DNA of 64,000 nucleotides. It comes from Micromussa lordhowensis. Its lineage: Eukaryota; Cnidaria; Anthozoa; Scleractinia; Lobophylliidae. The position numbers were made by a program, and so were the translations under genes. The stretch lies in NCBI GenBank assembly GCA_964020085.1, contig OZ026606.1, positions 665,060 to 729,059 of the forward strand. Reading direction: 5' to 3'. Shown in pieces: positions 1 to 10,762 of this stretch (within the stretch, counting starts at the first letter, position 1; each line of letters starts with the position of its first letter). A model generated the notes under the pieces. That model was given only the letters and a program-made list of their open reading frames with translations. It ran no database searches and was not told the DNA's origin.

Positions 1-60
1 GGGGGCTAAACGCTTAGCTGCTAAACGGTTTGGCGCTAATCGACTTGGGGCTAAACGACC
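1..60. repeat. Short GCTAAACG-type tandem repeat at window edge
   Basis: The first 55 bases contain four variants of a short unit built around GGCTAAACG, alternating with similar words (GCTAATCG). The array is cut by the window edge, so its full size is unknown. The style resembles the GTTCGCCAACG repeats of the hairpin element at 283-712, and both carry the word ACGACCGG near a boundary, so it may be the end of a related element. No gene is visible here. Confidence 0.5.
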
Positions 61-282
61 GGATATCTCTGAAATGATCATGGTACTTTTGGGGCAAGGC
101 AATTACGCTGCTGTCACAGATTTTGTTCATTATTAAATGCTCGTCAACCGAGTTTTAGACTCAGTGTTGGCTGCAGGGAGAAATGTGAGTCTTAGAGTGA
201 TAATCCGTTAACAAAACCACTGGCAAAGTATTCTTATTGATCTGACCACTTTTGAGGGATGTGGCAAACTGGACATACGGTA

Positions 283-712
283 ACCGGTCGTTTCGCCAAC
301 GAGTCAGTTCGCCAACGACCAGTTCGCCAACGTATGAAGTCGATTCGCCAACGTCGAATGTCAGTTCGCCAACGCCGCTAAACTACAGGATACAGGGCCA
401 CTTTATCCCTTACACGCATATCAATTATTCCTCGTTCTTTTATCCACTGCGGAGCCAAACAAACCGCTAAATATGTGTACCCAGAACTTAACGCCATACA
501 AGTTATTCCTCGTTCTTTCATCCACGCGCCATACAACTTATTCCTCGTCCTTTCGTCCACTGCCAAGCCAAACGAAAAAGTATTTTGGACATTGGGTCCC
601 GAAGTGCCTGGCATATAAAGCGTTGGCGAACTGACATTCAACGTTGGCGAATCGACTTCACACGTTGGCGAACTGGTCGTTGGCGAACTGACTCGTTGGC
701 GAAACGACCGGT
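283..712. mobile_element. 430-bp hairpin MITE with repeat-built arms
   Basis: Two arms of about 95 bp (283-379 and about 618-712) are near-perfect reverse complements and start with ACCGGTCGTTTCGCCAACG. Each arm is itself made of five copies of GTTCGCCAACG-like units with short spacers. The central loop holds three copies of a TTATTCCTCGTTCTTTCATCC-like unit (about 424, 501 and 537). No transposase is encoded. The short reading frames here, rich in Ser-Pro-Thr, are translations of the repeat and not genes. Transposon superfamily is not assigned because no clear target-site duplication was found. Confidence 0.7.
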
Positions 713-1081
713 ATTCGGACATACATGTTGCTACACCAGGAAGGATGCTGTCCTGTTTTCCACTCATTTGCTTGGTGCACTTTATATAAACTACTCATAT
801 TGCTTCTCACACATGTCAACTGAAAAGCCTATGACCTACTACGGCATTGAATTCTGAATATAGTATATTGGCTACATGTATGTGTCTTTGTGTGTGTGTG
901 TTCAATACAAAGTCATTTCCATACAATTTGTTTCAATACCAACTGAAGTGGTTTCATTACAAAAGTAAACCTGAGGAAATATTCCTATTACTGTGTTTTT
1001 GCCTTTGCAATATGTTCAGTGATTTCTTGTTCACTACATGTACAGTACCGCTCAGATATACGTTAACTGCGCAGACGCGTT

Positions 1082-1245
1082 TTATACGCACATACGCGTA
1101 TGACTATACGCATATACGCGTATGACTATACGGATATACGCGTATGACTATACGCATATACGCGTATGTTTGTACGCACATACGCGTATACTTATACGCA
1201 CATACGCGTATAAATATACGCGTATATACGCATATACATGCGCGT
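1082..1245. repeat. Left subterminal 22-bp array, alternating Pu/Py
   Basis: Roughly seven copies of a unit like TATACGCATATACGCGTATG follow the left terminus of the 1043-3501 element. The units are almost strictly alternating pyrimidine-purine and partly self-complementary, a composition known to favour cruciform or left-handed DNA. Confidence 0.8.
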
Positions 1246-2036
1246 CTGATGTGTCTTTGTTATGCAGGACGAAAACGTTTCTTTGTGTTTCATTGTTGTG
1301 AAAGAGAAAGAGTCTAAAATAGCGACGAGCCAACAACGGAAAATTAACATATTGTACAAAGCTAACGGAGATCATGTTACAAACACGCACGTCGCATCGC
1401 TTCATGTATTTATTGCAAAACGAGAAGAAGCAGTTCATCTGCTTTATCTTTTGCTGTTGATGAATCAGAGCGAAAAGGAAAATGTTACTTAAACTCGAGA
1501 TTTAAACGTGTGAATCATCTGGCGATTCTATGAAATTTCAAGTCTGGAGAAAAATAATAATTTTGGGAAGGTTGCTGCGTTATGTAGGTAATCGAGTACA
1601 TGACAGGTAAATAAGCTTCCTTCGATCACTTTCCATCGAGAAGCAATTGCTGAATGTTTAGAACAGATGGAAACCATAACATTTTGTATCGCGAAAGATG
1701 TTTTCGTTTATTTAGTGCAGTCGGCGGTCGCTTCGATGTTTACACATCGGGATGTAAACACAAGGTGTTGGCATCGCACGTGATGATTTGTTCGTGTGCG
1801 TAAAATCTCTTGCGAAGAGCTGAGATGGTTTGTTTTAGTATCCAAAGCCAAGATATTCTTATTTGCAAGGTCAAACAAACAACTGAAAGACTGCTGACTA
1901 TCCGAAAAGAAAACGAAAACGATTTTACTGTCTACAGGTTGACGCTCCCTGTGCACAAGCGGCTGTTGGTTAAGGTCGACTTGTCAAGTCTACCGTTCTC
2001 GTTGATACGTAGACTTTGGAAAACAATCTTGCGCCT

Positions 2037-2151
2037 TATCGACAGATCGGATCGAAATCCACCAATCACAGCCACTAGTGTGACCTTCTGACCTTCATTA
2101 TGTCATGTTAGCGGGCGGTGATTGGTGGATTTCGATCCGATCTGTCGACAA
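2037..2151. repeat. Internal hairpin of the 2.46-kb element
   Basis: The sequence CGACAGATCGGATCGAAATC followed by CACCAATCAC (about 2037-2066) recurs as its reverse complement at about 2121-2151. The two 30-bp arms are separated by about 55 bp. This may be a small element nested inside the larger one, or a structural part of it. Confidence 0.7.
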
Positions 2152-2259
2152 CACGCAACATTGACGGAAATTTTGGAACCGTTTACGCGTATCGTATCTG
2201 GTCGCGCGTATCGATGAAAACGGTGGTATTAAACAAGTACTGTACGAACAAAAAGATAG

Positions 2260-2595
2260 TCAAGGTTTCATGTGCAAAGCGGGCGAGTGTTCACAAGTTT
2301 GAATAAAAGAATTTTTCGAAAGTGAAGTGAAGTGAATGATCAAAGCATACATACATACATATGGTTTCCCCTGTTCACAACCTTTGAATAAAAAGTTACT
2401 GGAAGTTAGTCAAGGCTTCATGTGCATAAAGGCGTGTATTCATAAGTCTCACTAAGCGTGATTTTGCATGTCCCCGAGTTTAAATAAAAAGGTTTCCAGG
2501 TTTCATCTGCAAAGCGAATGTTTACAGTTAGTCGAATGATCAACTCGTGGTTTCTCATGTTCACAACTTTGAATAAACAGTTAGTCGAGTTTCGC
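2260..2595 (+). repeat. Degenerate tandem repeat inside the element
   Basis: Three to four imperfect copies of a unit containing AGTTAGTCAAGGTTTCATG, a GTTCACAA word and TTTGAATAAA. Spacing varies, indicating decay. No coding function is visible. Confidence 0.55.
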
Positions 2596-3261
2596 ACGAA
2601 ACGGCAAATCAGACGGGAGCGGTGAAAGGCAGCTGTATTCGCAGGCTACAAAGATGGGGAAGAAATTGTTCACATAGGCGGCGTTGCTGTGTTGAGATTT
2701 AGTTATCGTGACCATCGATTTTTGAAACAAATAACTAGAGACAAAATTTACATACGTGTCAGACCCGAGTCGGAACAACACGTAGTTGTGACAGGTAACG
2801 CAACACAATTATAATGGTCTGGTAGAACTTCTTTTACTTGTATGTATAATGAATAGAAAAGTTTCTCAGAAAAGCTTGTTTATCGATGGCGTAAGCCATA
2901 AAAGAAACATCCTGTGTGGGTTCATATCCAGAACGCTGTTCACAACGGGCTATGTTGACTCTGCTGAAATACGATGCACCGGTATTATATTAATTTTGAA
3001 CACATTCCAAAGCCGTTGCGACGGATGTAGTGTTGTTAAGTGATGAAAAATCGGTGAAAAACATCTCCTCTGTCCATGAAAGGTCCGTTCAAAAAGGATA
3101 ACCCGTATATATCGATAGGCACATGCTTTCTATCTAACTCGTATACACTTGCAACAGCGTATCATGAAGTTCGTAGTCGTGTAGTTTTTAGTGTTTTCAA
3201 GCTAAAGAACCCCCCAAACAATAGAAAGACAATAAGACAGCTCATACATACTAATGAACAG

Positions 3262-3470
3262 ACACGTATATGCGTATGTGCGTATATACGCATTTTTATA
3301 CGCACATACGCGTATGTTTATACGCACATACGCGTCTACTTATACGCACATACGCGTCTATTTATACGCACATACGCGTATACTTATACGCACATACGCG
3401 TATACATATACGCACATACGCGCATATTTATACGCACATACGCGCATATTTATACGCGTATTATGCGCGT
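3262..3470. repeat. Right subterminal 22-bp array, alternating Pu/Py
   Basis: About eight copies of the 22-bp unit TATACGCACATACGCGTATA with small changes precede the right terminus of the 1043-3501 element. Because 22 is not a multiple of three and the unit lacks stop codons, several overlapping frames stay open and give Tyr-Thr-His-Ile-Arg repeats. These are not genes. Confidence 0.8.
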
Positions 3471-3503
3471 TTTTTGGTTAACGTATATCTGAGCGGTACT
3501 GTA

Positions 3504-3755
3504 AGTACAGAAACATTCACACATTAGTGCATACAACAGAGCAGTAGATAGTGTGAGAAAACGTTATGTCTAATACTTTGGGTAAATGGAGATATTTGTA
3601 TGAAATTGAAATATATCAAATTGACTTTGATTTGGATAGAAATGACTTTTATCAAAATGACTGTACACCGCTGATCAAGTTAAAGCTTCTCACATGTATA
3701 AGCTGAAAAGCCCATGACCTACATGCACATGTACATCAGTGTTCAATTCTAAATA
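3504..3755. other. Intergenic; short duplicated word only
   Basis: No gene seen. The stretch at about 3686-3745 (CTGAAAAGCCCATGACCTAC and neighbours) repeats about 803-850, on the other side of the 1043-3501 element, with some changes. The two flanks therefore share a short direct repeat. Confidence 0.4.
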
Positions 3756-3850
3756 CAGTGAAACCTGTATTAAGCGGACCCCATATTAAGCGGACACCCT
3801 CTTTTAAGTGGACACCAGCTTGAGTCCCTAAATTTTCTTTCCACATTTAC
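3756..3850. mobile_element. Pogo/Tigger-like terminal repeat fragment
   Basis: TA is followed by CAGTGAAACCTGTATTAAGC and then GGACACC-type words. This is the typical terminus of pogo/Tigger-type elements in many animals (established family knowledge). No matching inverted end was found downstream before the PEDS1 exons, so this appears to be a solitary or truncated end. Confidence 0.55.
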
Positions 3851-4163
3851 TGTAAAATAAGCCTGTGAACACAACGGCAAAAATTTGATTTTGCGAATCT
3901 TGCTCTCTATAATTTTTCAATCCTGGTACTGTGAGTATTTTGGCACTAGATATCATTTACTCGGAATTCAGTTACCTACATTTATTTACTCTCCAGTAAC
4001 CACTAACTCAAACAAACATTTAATTTTGTTGTGAGTCAATTCACAACTGCTTCAGTTGTGTATAACTGGGATGATCAACCATGTCTTCATACTTAGTGCT
4101 ATTGGCAGATTGATAGTACACATACCGGTAGTCTTAGTATCTTTTCTTAATTTAAATTTTCAG

Positions 4164-5400
4164 GCAAAAGACATCTGGAGACCTTTAGTGTAGCATCATA
4201 TGTCATTCTGTCAAGCATAGTTCTGTTCTTCCTTTGTAAGAATTTTAAGCTCAGTGAAGTCAGAACAATCGTATTTGCAGCTGGTGAGTAATTTTAGCAC
4301 TTGTTGACAAAACTGATGTTTTGCTTTTAACTATTTTTTATACAATTATTTAATTTGACCAATGATTGTTGTGATAAAATATTATTATGAGTGGAGCAGT
4401 GGTTAATAAAATAATGATTACCATGAAGTAATATGACTAAATATAGAGGAAAATATTCAAAAAAGTGTATCATTGTACATGTAAAATGTCATAATTTTCT
4501 TTCACGAAGTAAAACAAACATGGAACAACATGTATTCTATACATGAGTAATGGACAGCAGTGTACATGTACAGGGAACTTGTAGGGTTAAGAATCAATAC
4601 ATGTATGGTAAATTGAACCAGCTTATAAAGCAAGATCCTAAGCACCATCACTGGCCAGCAGGTTGTTTTTGGAGCAATTTTTGCTGGTTACACTAGGTGT
4701 TTCATCTAATAACAAGGATCTGGAGCTCTTCAAGAGCTTCAAAGTGACTGATTAGGTTACCAGAAAAAAAAAGATTTATTTATTATTATTTTTTCTTCAA
4801 GCAGGATTATTTTTTTTTATATTCTTAGTTGCTGGTGTGTTTACTGCAGACTTTTTGTCTGGTCTGGTTCACTGGGGAGCTGACACATGGGGGTCGGTAG
4901 ATATCCCTATTTTTGGCAAGGCTTTTATCCGTCCATTCCGAGAACACCATGTGGACCCCACAGCCATAACAAGGCATGACGTGATTGAAACAAATGGTGA
5001 CAACTGCATGTTAACCCTGCCTGCATTATCTTACATGGCTTACAGATATTTCACACTGGACAAAGATGCCATAGAAGCATCTTACAAACTGGACTGTTAT
5101 GTGTTTTCCTTGGCAGTTTTTGTCACCCTCACCAACCAGATCCACAAGTGGTCGCACACATACTTTGGCCTGCCGCTGTGGGTACAAAAGCTTCAGGATT
5201 GGCATATCATCCTGCCGCGGAAGCACCACCGCATTCACCATGTCTCTCCTCATGAGACTTATTTCTGTATTACTACAGGGTGGTTGAACTATCCACTTGA
5301 AGTGATTAAATTTTGGCCGTGTTTAGAGTGGTTGATTGAGAAAACAACGGGGGCTAAACCTAGATCTGATGACCTCCAGTGGGCGGGGAAATCCAAGTAA
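4164..5400 (+). CDS. PEDS1: Plasmanylethanolamine desaturase, last two exons (5' incomplete)
   Basis: Exons 4164-4283 and 4829-5400, joined in phase, give 230 residues ending at TAA 5398-5400. The protein matches the TMEM189/Kua family, the ER-membrane desaturase that introduces the vinyl-ether bond of plasmalogens. The first exon encodes hydrophobic membrane segments. The second holds the family's histidine-rich metal-binding motifs in order: [33 protein letters not shown] and RKHHRIHH, then [16 protein letters not shown]. Human PEDS1 has about 270 residues, so about 40 N-terminal residues are missing; the 4164 exon starts after two bases of a split Gly codon. No initiating exon was recognised between 3504 and 4163, so it may lie upstream of the window, beyond the repeat block. 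No UBE2V1-like domain follows, unlike the human read-through transcript. Confidence 0.93.
4284..4828 (+). other. PEDS1: PEDS1 intron
   Basis: A 545-bp phase-1 intron with a GTGAGT donor at 4284 and a TTCTTAG acceptor ending at 4828. It is AT-rich and holds no recognised element. Confidence 0.85.
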
Positions 5401-6510
5401 TACAACAAAGGATACCTCTTTAACTCCCAGTAGTTCAGTGAAAGCAACTTACTTCACCAAAAACTGTTCATTTACAAGTCCATGTACAAGCAAGTAACAT
5501 TTGCTGTACTGGTAAGGTAACTTGTGAAATACGTAGCAAGACTTTGTGTCTTGCAAGTTGGGAAATCAAAATTACCACAGGTTAAATGCTGGATGCATTT
5601 ATTTTCACACAAAACCTTTTCCAAAATTTTTTCCGTCCAAAAAGAGTTGAAACTGAGCATTTGCAAGTTGACATTGTGAGGCAGTAAGGCCTACTGTATG
5701 TGTGAAATAGAATATTTGTGTATTTTATTAGTCATATATTTAACTATAGATGTATATTAAAGTTGTCAATTTTTTTATATTTACTTTTGATGTCACAAGT
5801 TCGGTTCTTGTATGGAATATTAAATTAATGTGGAAAGTAAAATAAGAGCCTCCAAGAGTCATTTGTTTAGCAATTTATGCCCTTGGTTTCATCCATACTA
5901 CAGTTTGTACACTCTACGGTTGGTGTGGACATCAACAGTATTGTTGTGCGTGCACAGAATTTTCAGTGACGAAACCAATATGAACAACCCATGTGGCTTG
6001 TTAAATAAAGCAAAGACAATAAAAAAAAATGTTTTGAGCTGAATCTGATTAACTTGAAAATTAGATCTGAAGGGCTCCCAAAGGATCAAAATAAATGCCA
6101 GAAATTCTCAGTTTTGAGTCTTAAAACATTCTATTGGTTAAGTTACGATTCTGAGCAGTTGATGTCTCTCCTTTTTAACACCTTTATTTGACTTAATTAT
6201 TGAAAAACAGGATCCCAGTGTTGTATTTTGGAAATGTGGCTTGAATAGTTTTCCAAAATCAATAAAACTCAGTTGGAAAATTGCCTGTTGAAAATGACGC
6301 ATCCAAAATTTAGTCTGTCCAAAATTTATGGGGTTAAATGTGAAATTGTGTGACTGAGAATTATTTTCCTTGATTTATGTAAATTGCTTTCTCTGGGTGA
6401 AGTGGTACACCACAGTGTTTTTATGCATAGCAACGATACTTCAGAGACTGTTGAATAGTTGAGCAGTGTACAATCTGGTGCAGAGTAACCCAGCTTAAAT
6501 CATGCAAGTA
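5401..6510 (+). other. PEDS1 3' flank, probable 3' UTR
   Basis: AT-rich non-coding sequence after the stop codon. A candidate polyadenylation signal AATAAA lies at about 6004, followed by an A-rich run; this is only a signal match. No gene or clear repeat is seen in the rest. Confidence 0.45.
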
Positions 6511-6993
6511 GGGGTGGCAAACTGTGACATCCAAGACTCCAAGATCATTGTTTAAAAATTTGAGCCTGACACTTCATACATGATTGTAGACTTCCAAATC
6601 AGAAAATGAGACTTTGTGACTTATTACAAAATATTCAAAGATTTTACTTTGATTGTCAGTTAAGTAAGTCGTGACGAAAGTTTGGTCATCAGGTTTTAAT
6701 GTGAAAATTGTGTTGTTTTCATGGACAACTGGGTCCGTTTCCAGTGGCAACTTGTCAGTCTTTGATGTCATTGGTAGCAAAGTGGGCAAAGTTGTAGGCG
6801 TCGAGACAGGTGACGCATGGCTGTTGATATTGTTGCCAATGGAACGAAGGTAAGTTGCCCTTGACAACACCGTAATTTTAAGCCGAAACTTTGTCACCAA
6901 ACTTCTGTTGTGCCTTACTCAACTAATAATCGTAACAAGATTTGTTCAAAAGTGTCCAAGATCCACAATTTTCTAGGTACAATTGGCCACCCC
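6511..6993. mobile_element. 483-bp TA-flanked inverted-repeat element
   Basis: The left end GGGGTGGCAAACTGTG and the right end CAATTGGCCACCCC are imperfect inverted repeats, each bordered by TA (6509-6510 and 6994-6995). A further related word (CCAAGA-type) follows each end. A 108-residue open frame (6574-6900, minus) lies inside. It is Thr-rich and resembles no family I recognise. Most likely a non-autonomous element. Confidence 0.6.
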
Positions 6994-8246
6994 TACCAGT
7001 GAGCCAGAGTTTACAAAAATTATTGTCACAGATGTTAATACTTAAATATATTTTGATGTTAGATATTACTACATTTGGGATCAACATGATCTTGCTTGCT
7101 GTAGCAAAACTAAGCTATTTGTGTGCAAAGTATACATGATGCTGTTTTTAGTTGTTCATGCGTGCCATAATATTTTACTAGGGCTAACTTAAATTTCTGT
7201 TTAAGAGGTACATCTACTATTGCGTGAAAGTTTTACTAAGATGTACTAGACATTCTACACGCTTTTGTTTTTTCCAGGCTTTTTAGAAAAATAAAATTGA
7301 TCTGGCAAAATCATGTCTCACAAACATTAATAATAATTTTTGAGAGATCATTAATTTTATGAGAGATCAAAATGTATATGAGAATTTTACAATGGCTAGC
7401 CTAATATTATTATGTATGTTTTGTCCCTGCCAAGGGACTCACCAGAGACCTTTCAGCTAACTCGTCAAACATTGTGTTTGAAGTCCCACCAGCATCAAAA
7501 TGATGGTGGCAATCTGGCCTTATATAATATAAGGCATAATATGCCATTCAACTTGAAAGAGTTGAAGAGAAATACCGGTAATATACATGTATATTACCGG
7601 TATTTCTTTAGAGGAGATATACAGTATTAATTTATTGTATCAACTTAAACAAAGAAAGTTTGTTCTAATGCAACAATATTCTGAAAATATTTTACTGAGT
7701 ATTAGAAACCAGAGAGGTGTTTATTTGAAATTATGTTGGTACACTGTGTGGTTTGGAGGGTAGTAATAAACTATTTAATGTAATATTCTGTTTGGTATGC
7801 TGTTAGTGAGAAGAATGGAAAATGAAAGGGAAAATAAAATTTACAAAAATAATTTTTTTAATGCTGTTAGTTTTTTGGATGCAGGTTGTGATGTGTGACT
7901 TATAACACCTAGAAATCTTGATATTTTTTGACAGAAAGAGAAAAAGAAAAAAACATGGAACCTGCAGATTCACTACAAAAGCCAAACTATAATCAAAACC
8001 TGGAACCCCCCTTCCTGGGGGAGATACTCTACCAATGTTTATAAGTTGAGGCTCTGCCTCAAGGTCCAACCTCCTTCTCTTTTGTATGCCTTTTTATTGA
8101 AAAAGCTACCCCTTTCACATACCAACTAGTACTAAGAACACTACATCCTTTTTCTAAACCCTTGGCATAAAGCTAATGAGAAATATCAGAGAGAATCAAG
8201 CGTAACCAGAAGAGATGTTAGACAATAAAATAAGTGTTTTATTTAT
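6994..8246. other. Intergenic, AT-rich
   Basis: No gene recognised. The only structured piece is the perfect palindrome at 7568-7607, listed separately. Confidence 0.5.
7568..7607. repeat. 40-bp perfect palindrome
   Basis: The word GAAATACCGGTAATATACAT is followed immediately by its exact reverse complement, plus one further pairing base at each side, with no loop. A spacer-free perfect palindrome of this length is unusual in a genome. Confidence 0.85.
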
Positions 8247-8431
8247 GGGTTAGAGACTGTTGTGAGTGTTTTGTTTTCAAATACACGCACACGCTTACTG
8301 TATAATGAATGCGAAAATTTTCAATACTGCACGAAGCGAAGCTGAGTGCAGTATTGAAAATTTCGAGTTCATTGTACAGTAAGCAAGTGTGTGTATTTGA
8401 GAACAAAACACAAACTAACAGTCTCTAACCC
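8247..8431. mobile_element. 185-bp hairpin MITE
   Basis: The outer ends GGGTTAGAGACTGTT and AACAGTCTCTAACCC are inverted. Inner arms (TTTGTTTTCAAATACACGCA and its imperfect complement) continue to a central hairpin containing GTGCAGTATTGAAAAT. The whole unit folds on itself. No coding capacity. Confidence 0.75.
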
Positions 8432-10090
8432 TTTCAATATTCAATTTGAGTTCACTGCTGGCGATAGACTTACAATGGCTTCCCGCAACACTGCACAGTT
8501 TTTATGCGTTATTGTATTAGTAATGCACTCTGTCACTTTGATGTCGCTAGGTAACAGGAACTCACATGATCAATTTTAACCAATGACGCATGCGAATTTT
8601 AGACAGTGAACAAAGATTGAATATTAAATTCAGTTCATGTTCATGTTAGACTTACATTCCAGATTTCTCTACCCTTTTGTATACCTCAGCTTGTGAAGGC
8701 CTAAGGAAATTTCCAGTCCTTATGGTATGTGTACCTAGTGAATTTAGAAGACGGGCTGTTGTCCAATGTTTAGCCTGTAATGTTTAGCTCTCTAGTCTAG
8801 TATGCCCCCCCCCCCCCCACTTTATTCCTTCCATGGCCACTTCACTCTCAGACAGTTTCTTCTTGGCCCTTCAAGCTGCAGTCAGACCCTTTCACGCAGA
8901 GCCTGTTTAGGCTAATATAATATTTTAAAAAGAAAGCAACCCACACTGAAAAACTGACATTTCTCACAAAGTCCCCTCATTTTAATTTGTTGATCTAAAA
9001 TATTGACTGTAGCTACTTGGTCACCATTGATGCAAGTGAATATATGAAAGATCATACATTTGGACTGCGGATAAAGATGTGAAGACATGATTGATCATCG
9101 CAGTTATATACACAACTAATCCCGTTCAGGCCTGATTATTTTTCAGGCTTAAATTTCACATACATTACATACATTACTTTTCTTTACCCTCGGATAACTG
9201 CTTAAGTTGTGTGTATAACTGTGATGAATCATGTCTTCACTTGGTCACGATTGACTTAGAAAGAATCAACTTGTTTTTTGATTTAGCATGATTAAAATTA
9301 CTCATTTGTAAATTACTTGAATAAAAATATGTTCCACTTAAGAAAAAGCAATAAACAAAGCAATAAGAAGACGATTGTGTGACACAAGTTTGCGTGACAG
9401 TGAGTTACCAAGTGACAGCTCTTAGATAAAAATTCATTCGAAAAAGATAATTTTAGTGGAATAAATCCAGAAAGGAGATACGAACTATTTTGAGTTTGAA
9501 AAGAAAATGAAAAAACCTTGTCAGCCGTTGACTTTATCTTTTTTCACTTCACAAAGCATAGTATTCTACAATCGCCATACACAACGTACATTCTTGAGCC
9601 GAGGGAAACCCAAAGCTTGCATATGGAGCTGGACGTGGAAGGTAAAAGTAAGAAAACTTTTTTGCTCTGTTCTCTAAAAACGTAATGAAATATCGAGTTC
9701 TTTGCCATTTATTTTAATCTCCAGTACAAACTTATGCACTTTATTACTTTCAAGTCGGCGACCCTTAAATATATAATTATAAACCATGAACATTGACCTT
9801 CTCAAACGGTGGTCGCTCCCGCCTCCCGGGGAATATATCGCTAGCCTCCGAGCAAGCTCCCGACTCTTGGAGGAGAACAGCAAATTGCGGCGCGAAGCAA
9901 TTTATAAGAAGAGTGATGAAGGGTTTTCAATGAGCTCTCCGTCAGTGCGATTTTAACATGTTCTAGCATAAGCTGCGCCTCATTGTGCTTTACTCTAGAA
10001 AGATTATGACAGTTCTCAGCCTTTTGTGTTTGTTGGTTATGTTAAGCATACATGCAAATGAGAGACTAATCAAACGAAAAAAAAACACAT
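8432..10090. other. Intergenic with dispersed inverted repeat
   Basis: No gene recognised. An inverted pair (about 9078-9115 and 9205-9241) is built on GAAGACATGATTGATCATCG and its imperfect complement; a related single arm lies at about 4045-4092. A C-run occurs at about 8805-8819. Confidence 0.5.
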
Positions 10091-10336
10091 CCTGGGCCGG
10101 GTTGTTCGAAAGCCGATTAACGCTAACTCAGGATTAAAAGTTAACTGATGTATTAATTTTTCTTGCATAAATTTTTTTTTTGCTTCCTAATTTTTGTTTA
10201 GTTTGAGATTATTCAAATTCAAAAGAGAAGGCCAAACAATATATACAGAAAACCTCTCCGAAAAGTTGCAAAGCAGAAATCAAATTCTCGCTAATCCTGG
10301 TTTAGCTTAATCGGGCTTTGAACAACCCAGCCCAGG
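10091..10336. mobile_element. MITE with GGGCCGGGTTGTTCGAAAGC-type ends
   Basis: The arm beginning CCTGGGCCGGGTTGTTCGAA and continuing through a GATTAACGCTAA word is mirrored at 10277-10336. A second, diverged copy lies in an intron of the PDPR-like gene at about 25803-26021. No coding capacity. Such elements are common in marine invertebrate genomes (general knowledge). Confidence 0.75.
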
Positions 10337-10731
10337 AGGGGAGAGGGATGTAAGTTAAAAAAAAATGTTTGGTAAGGTGTGTGGCAGTTTTCCTTCACAC
10401 TAATGTGAGTTCTGTTCCGTTCTTTCTGACCTGAAGGAGAAATCAATGCCCTTATGTACCTACTGATGTTAAGCCCAGGGGGTGGGGTGTGGGGAGTTAC
10501 AGTACAGGCTAGGGGAGATTTTGACATTTTCAGAGAAAAGTCAAAATCCCCCGATACAATCCCAGGACAACATATTGGAAGATGTATCAAAGTTCAACTC
10601 CTTGGGGTAAAGAAGACTCATGAATAAGTAAACATGCTGAGCATTATTGACATAACAAATGTAACAAAGCAAAAGCTCTTTCCCTTCAGTATGCTCAAGT
10701 ACTGTGGCTCATACAGGACATCAGCAATTTA

Positions 10732-10762
10732 TTACTATTATTATTATTATTATTATTATTAA
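10732..10762. repeat. (TTA)n microsatellite
   Basis: About ten consecutive ATT/TTA triplets just inside the left end of the 10702-12624 element. Confidence 0.9.

Larger units (their letters stand above)
1043..3501. mobile_element. 2.46-kb TA-flanked DNA transposon-like element
   Basis: A perfect 25-bp terminal inverted repeat starting CAGTACCGCTCAGATATACG lies at 1043-1067 and, inverted, at 3477-3501. Both ends are directly flanked by TA (1041-1042 and 3502-3503), the target-site duplication expected of Tc1/mariner-like elements. Inside each terminus is an array of 22-bp units. The centre holds a hairpin (arms about 2037-2066 and 2121-2151) and a degenerate tandem repeat (about 2260-2595). 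Short open frames exist (for example 1810-2091 on +) but none looks like a transposase, so the element appears non-autonomous. The superfamily is inference from the TA duplication and the CAGT ends. Confidence 0.75.

Noticed and set aside
252..767. Overlapping Ser-Pro-Thr-rich open frames on both strands
   Set aside because: They are translations of the inverted GTTCGCCAACG repeat; the same peptide appears on both strands because the arms are complementary.
1082..1245. Possible CRISPR-like array
   Set aside because: The units are contiguous without unique spacers and belong to a eukaryotic transposon-like element.
3076..3527. Three overlapping Tyr-Thr-His-Ile-Arg repeat proteins
   Set aside because: All come from the stop-free 22-bp array read in three frames.
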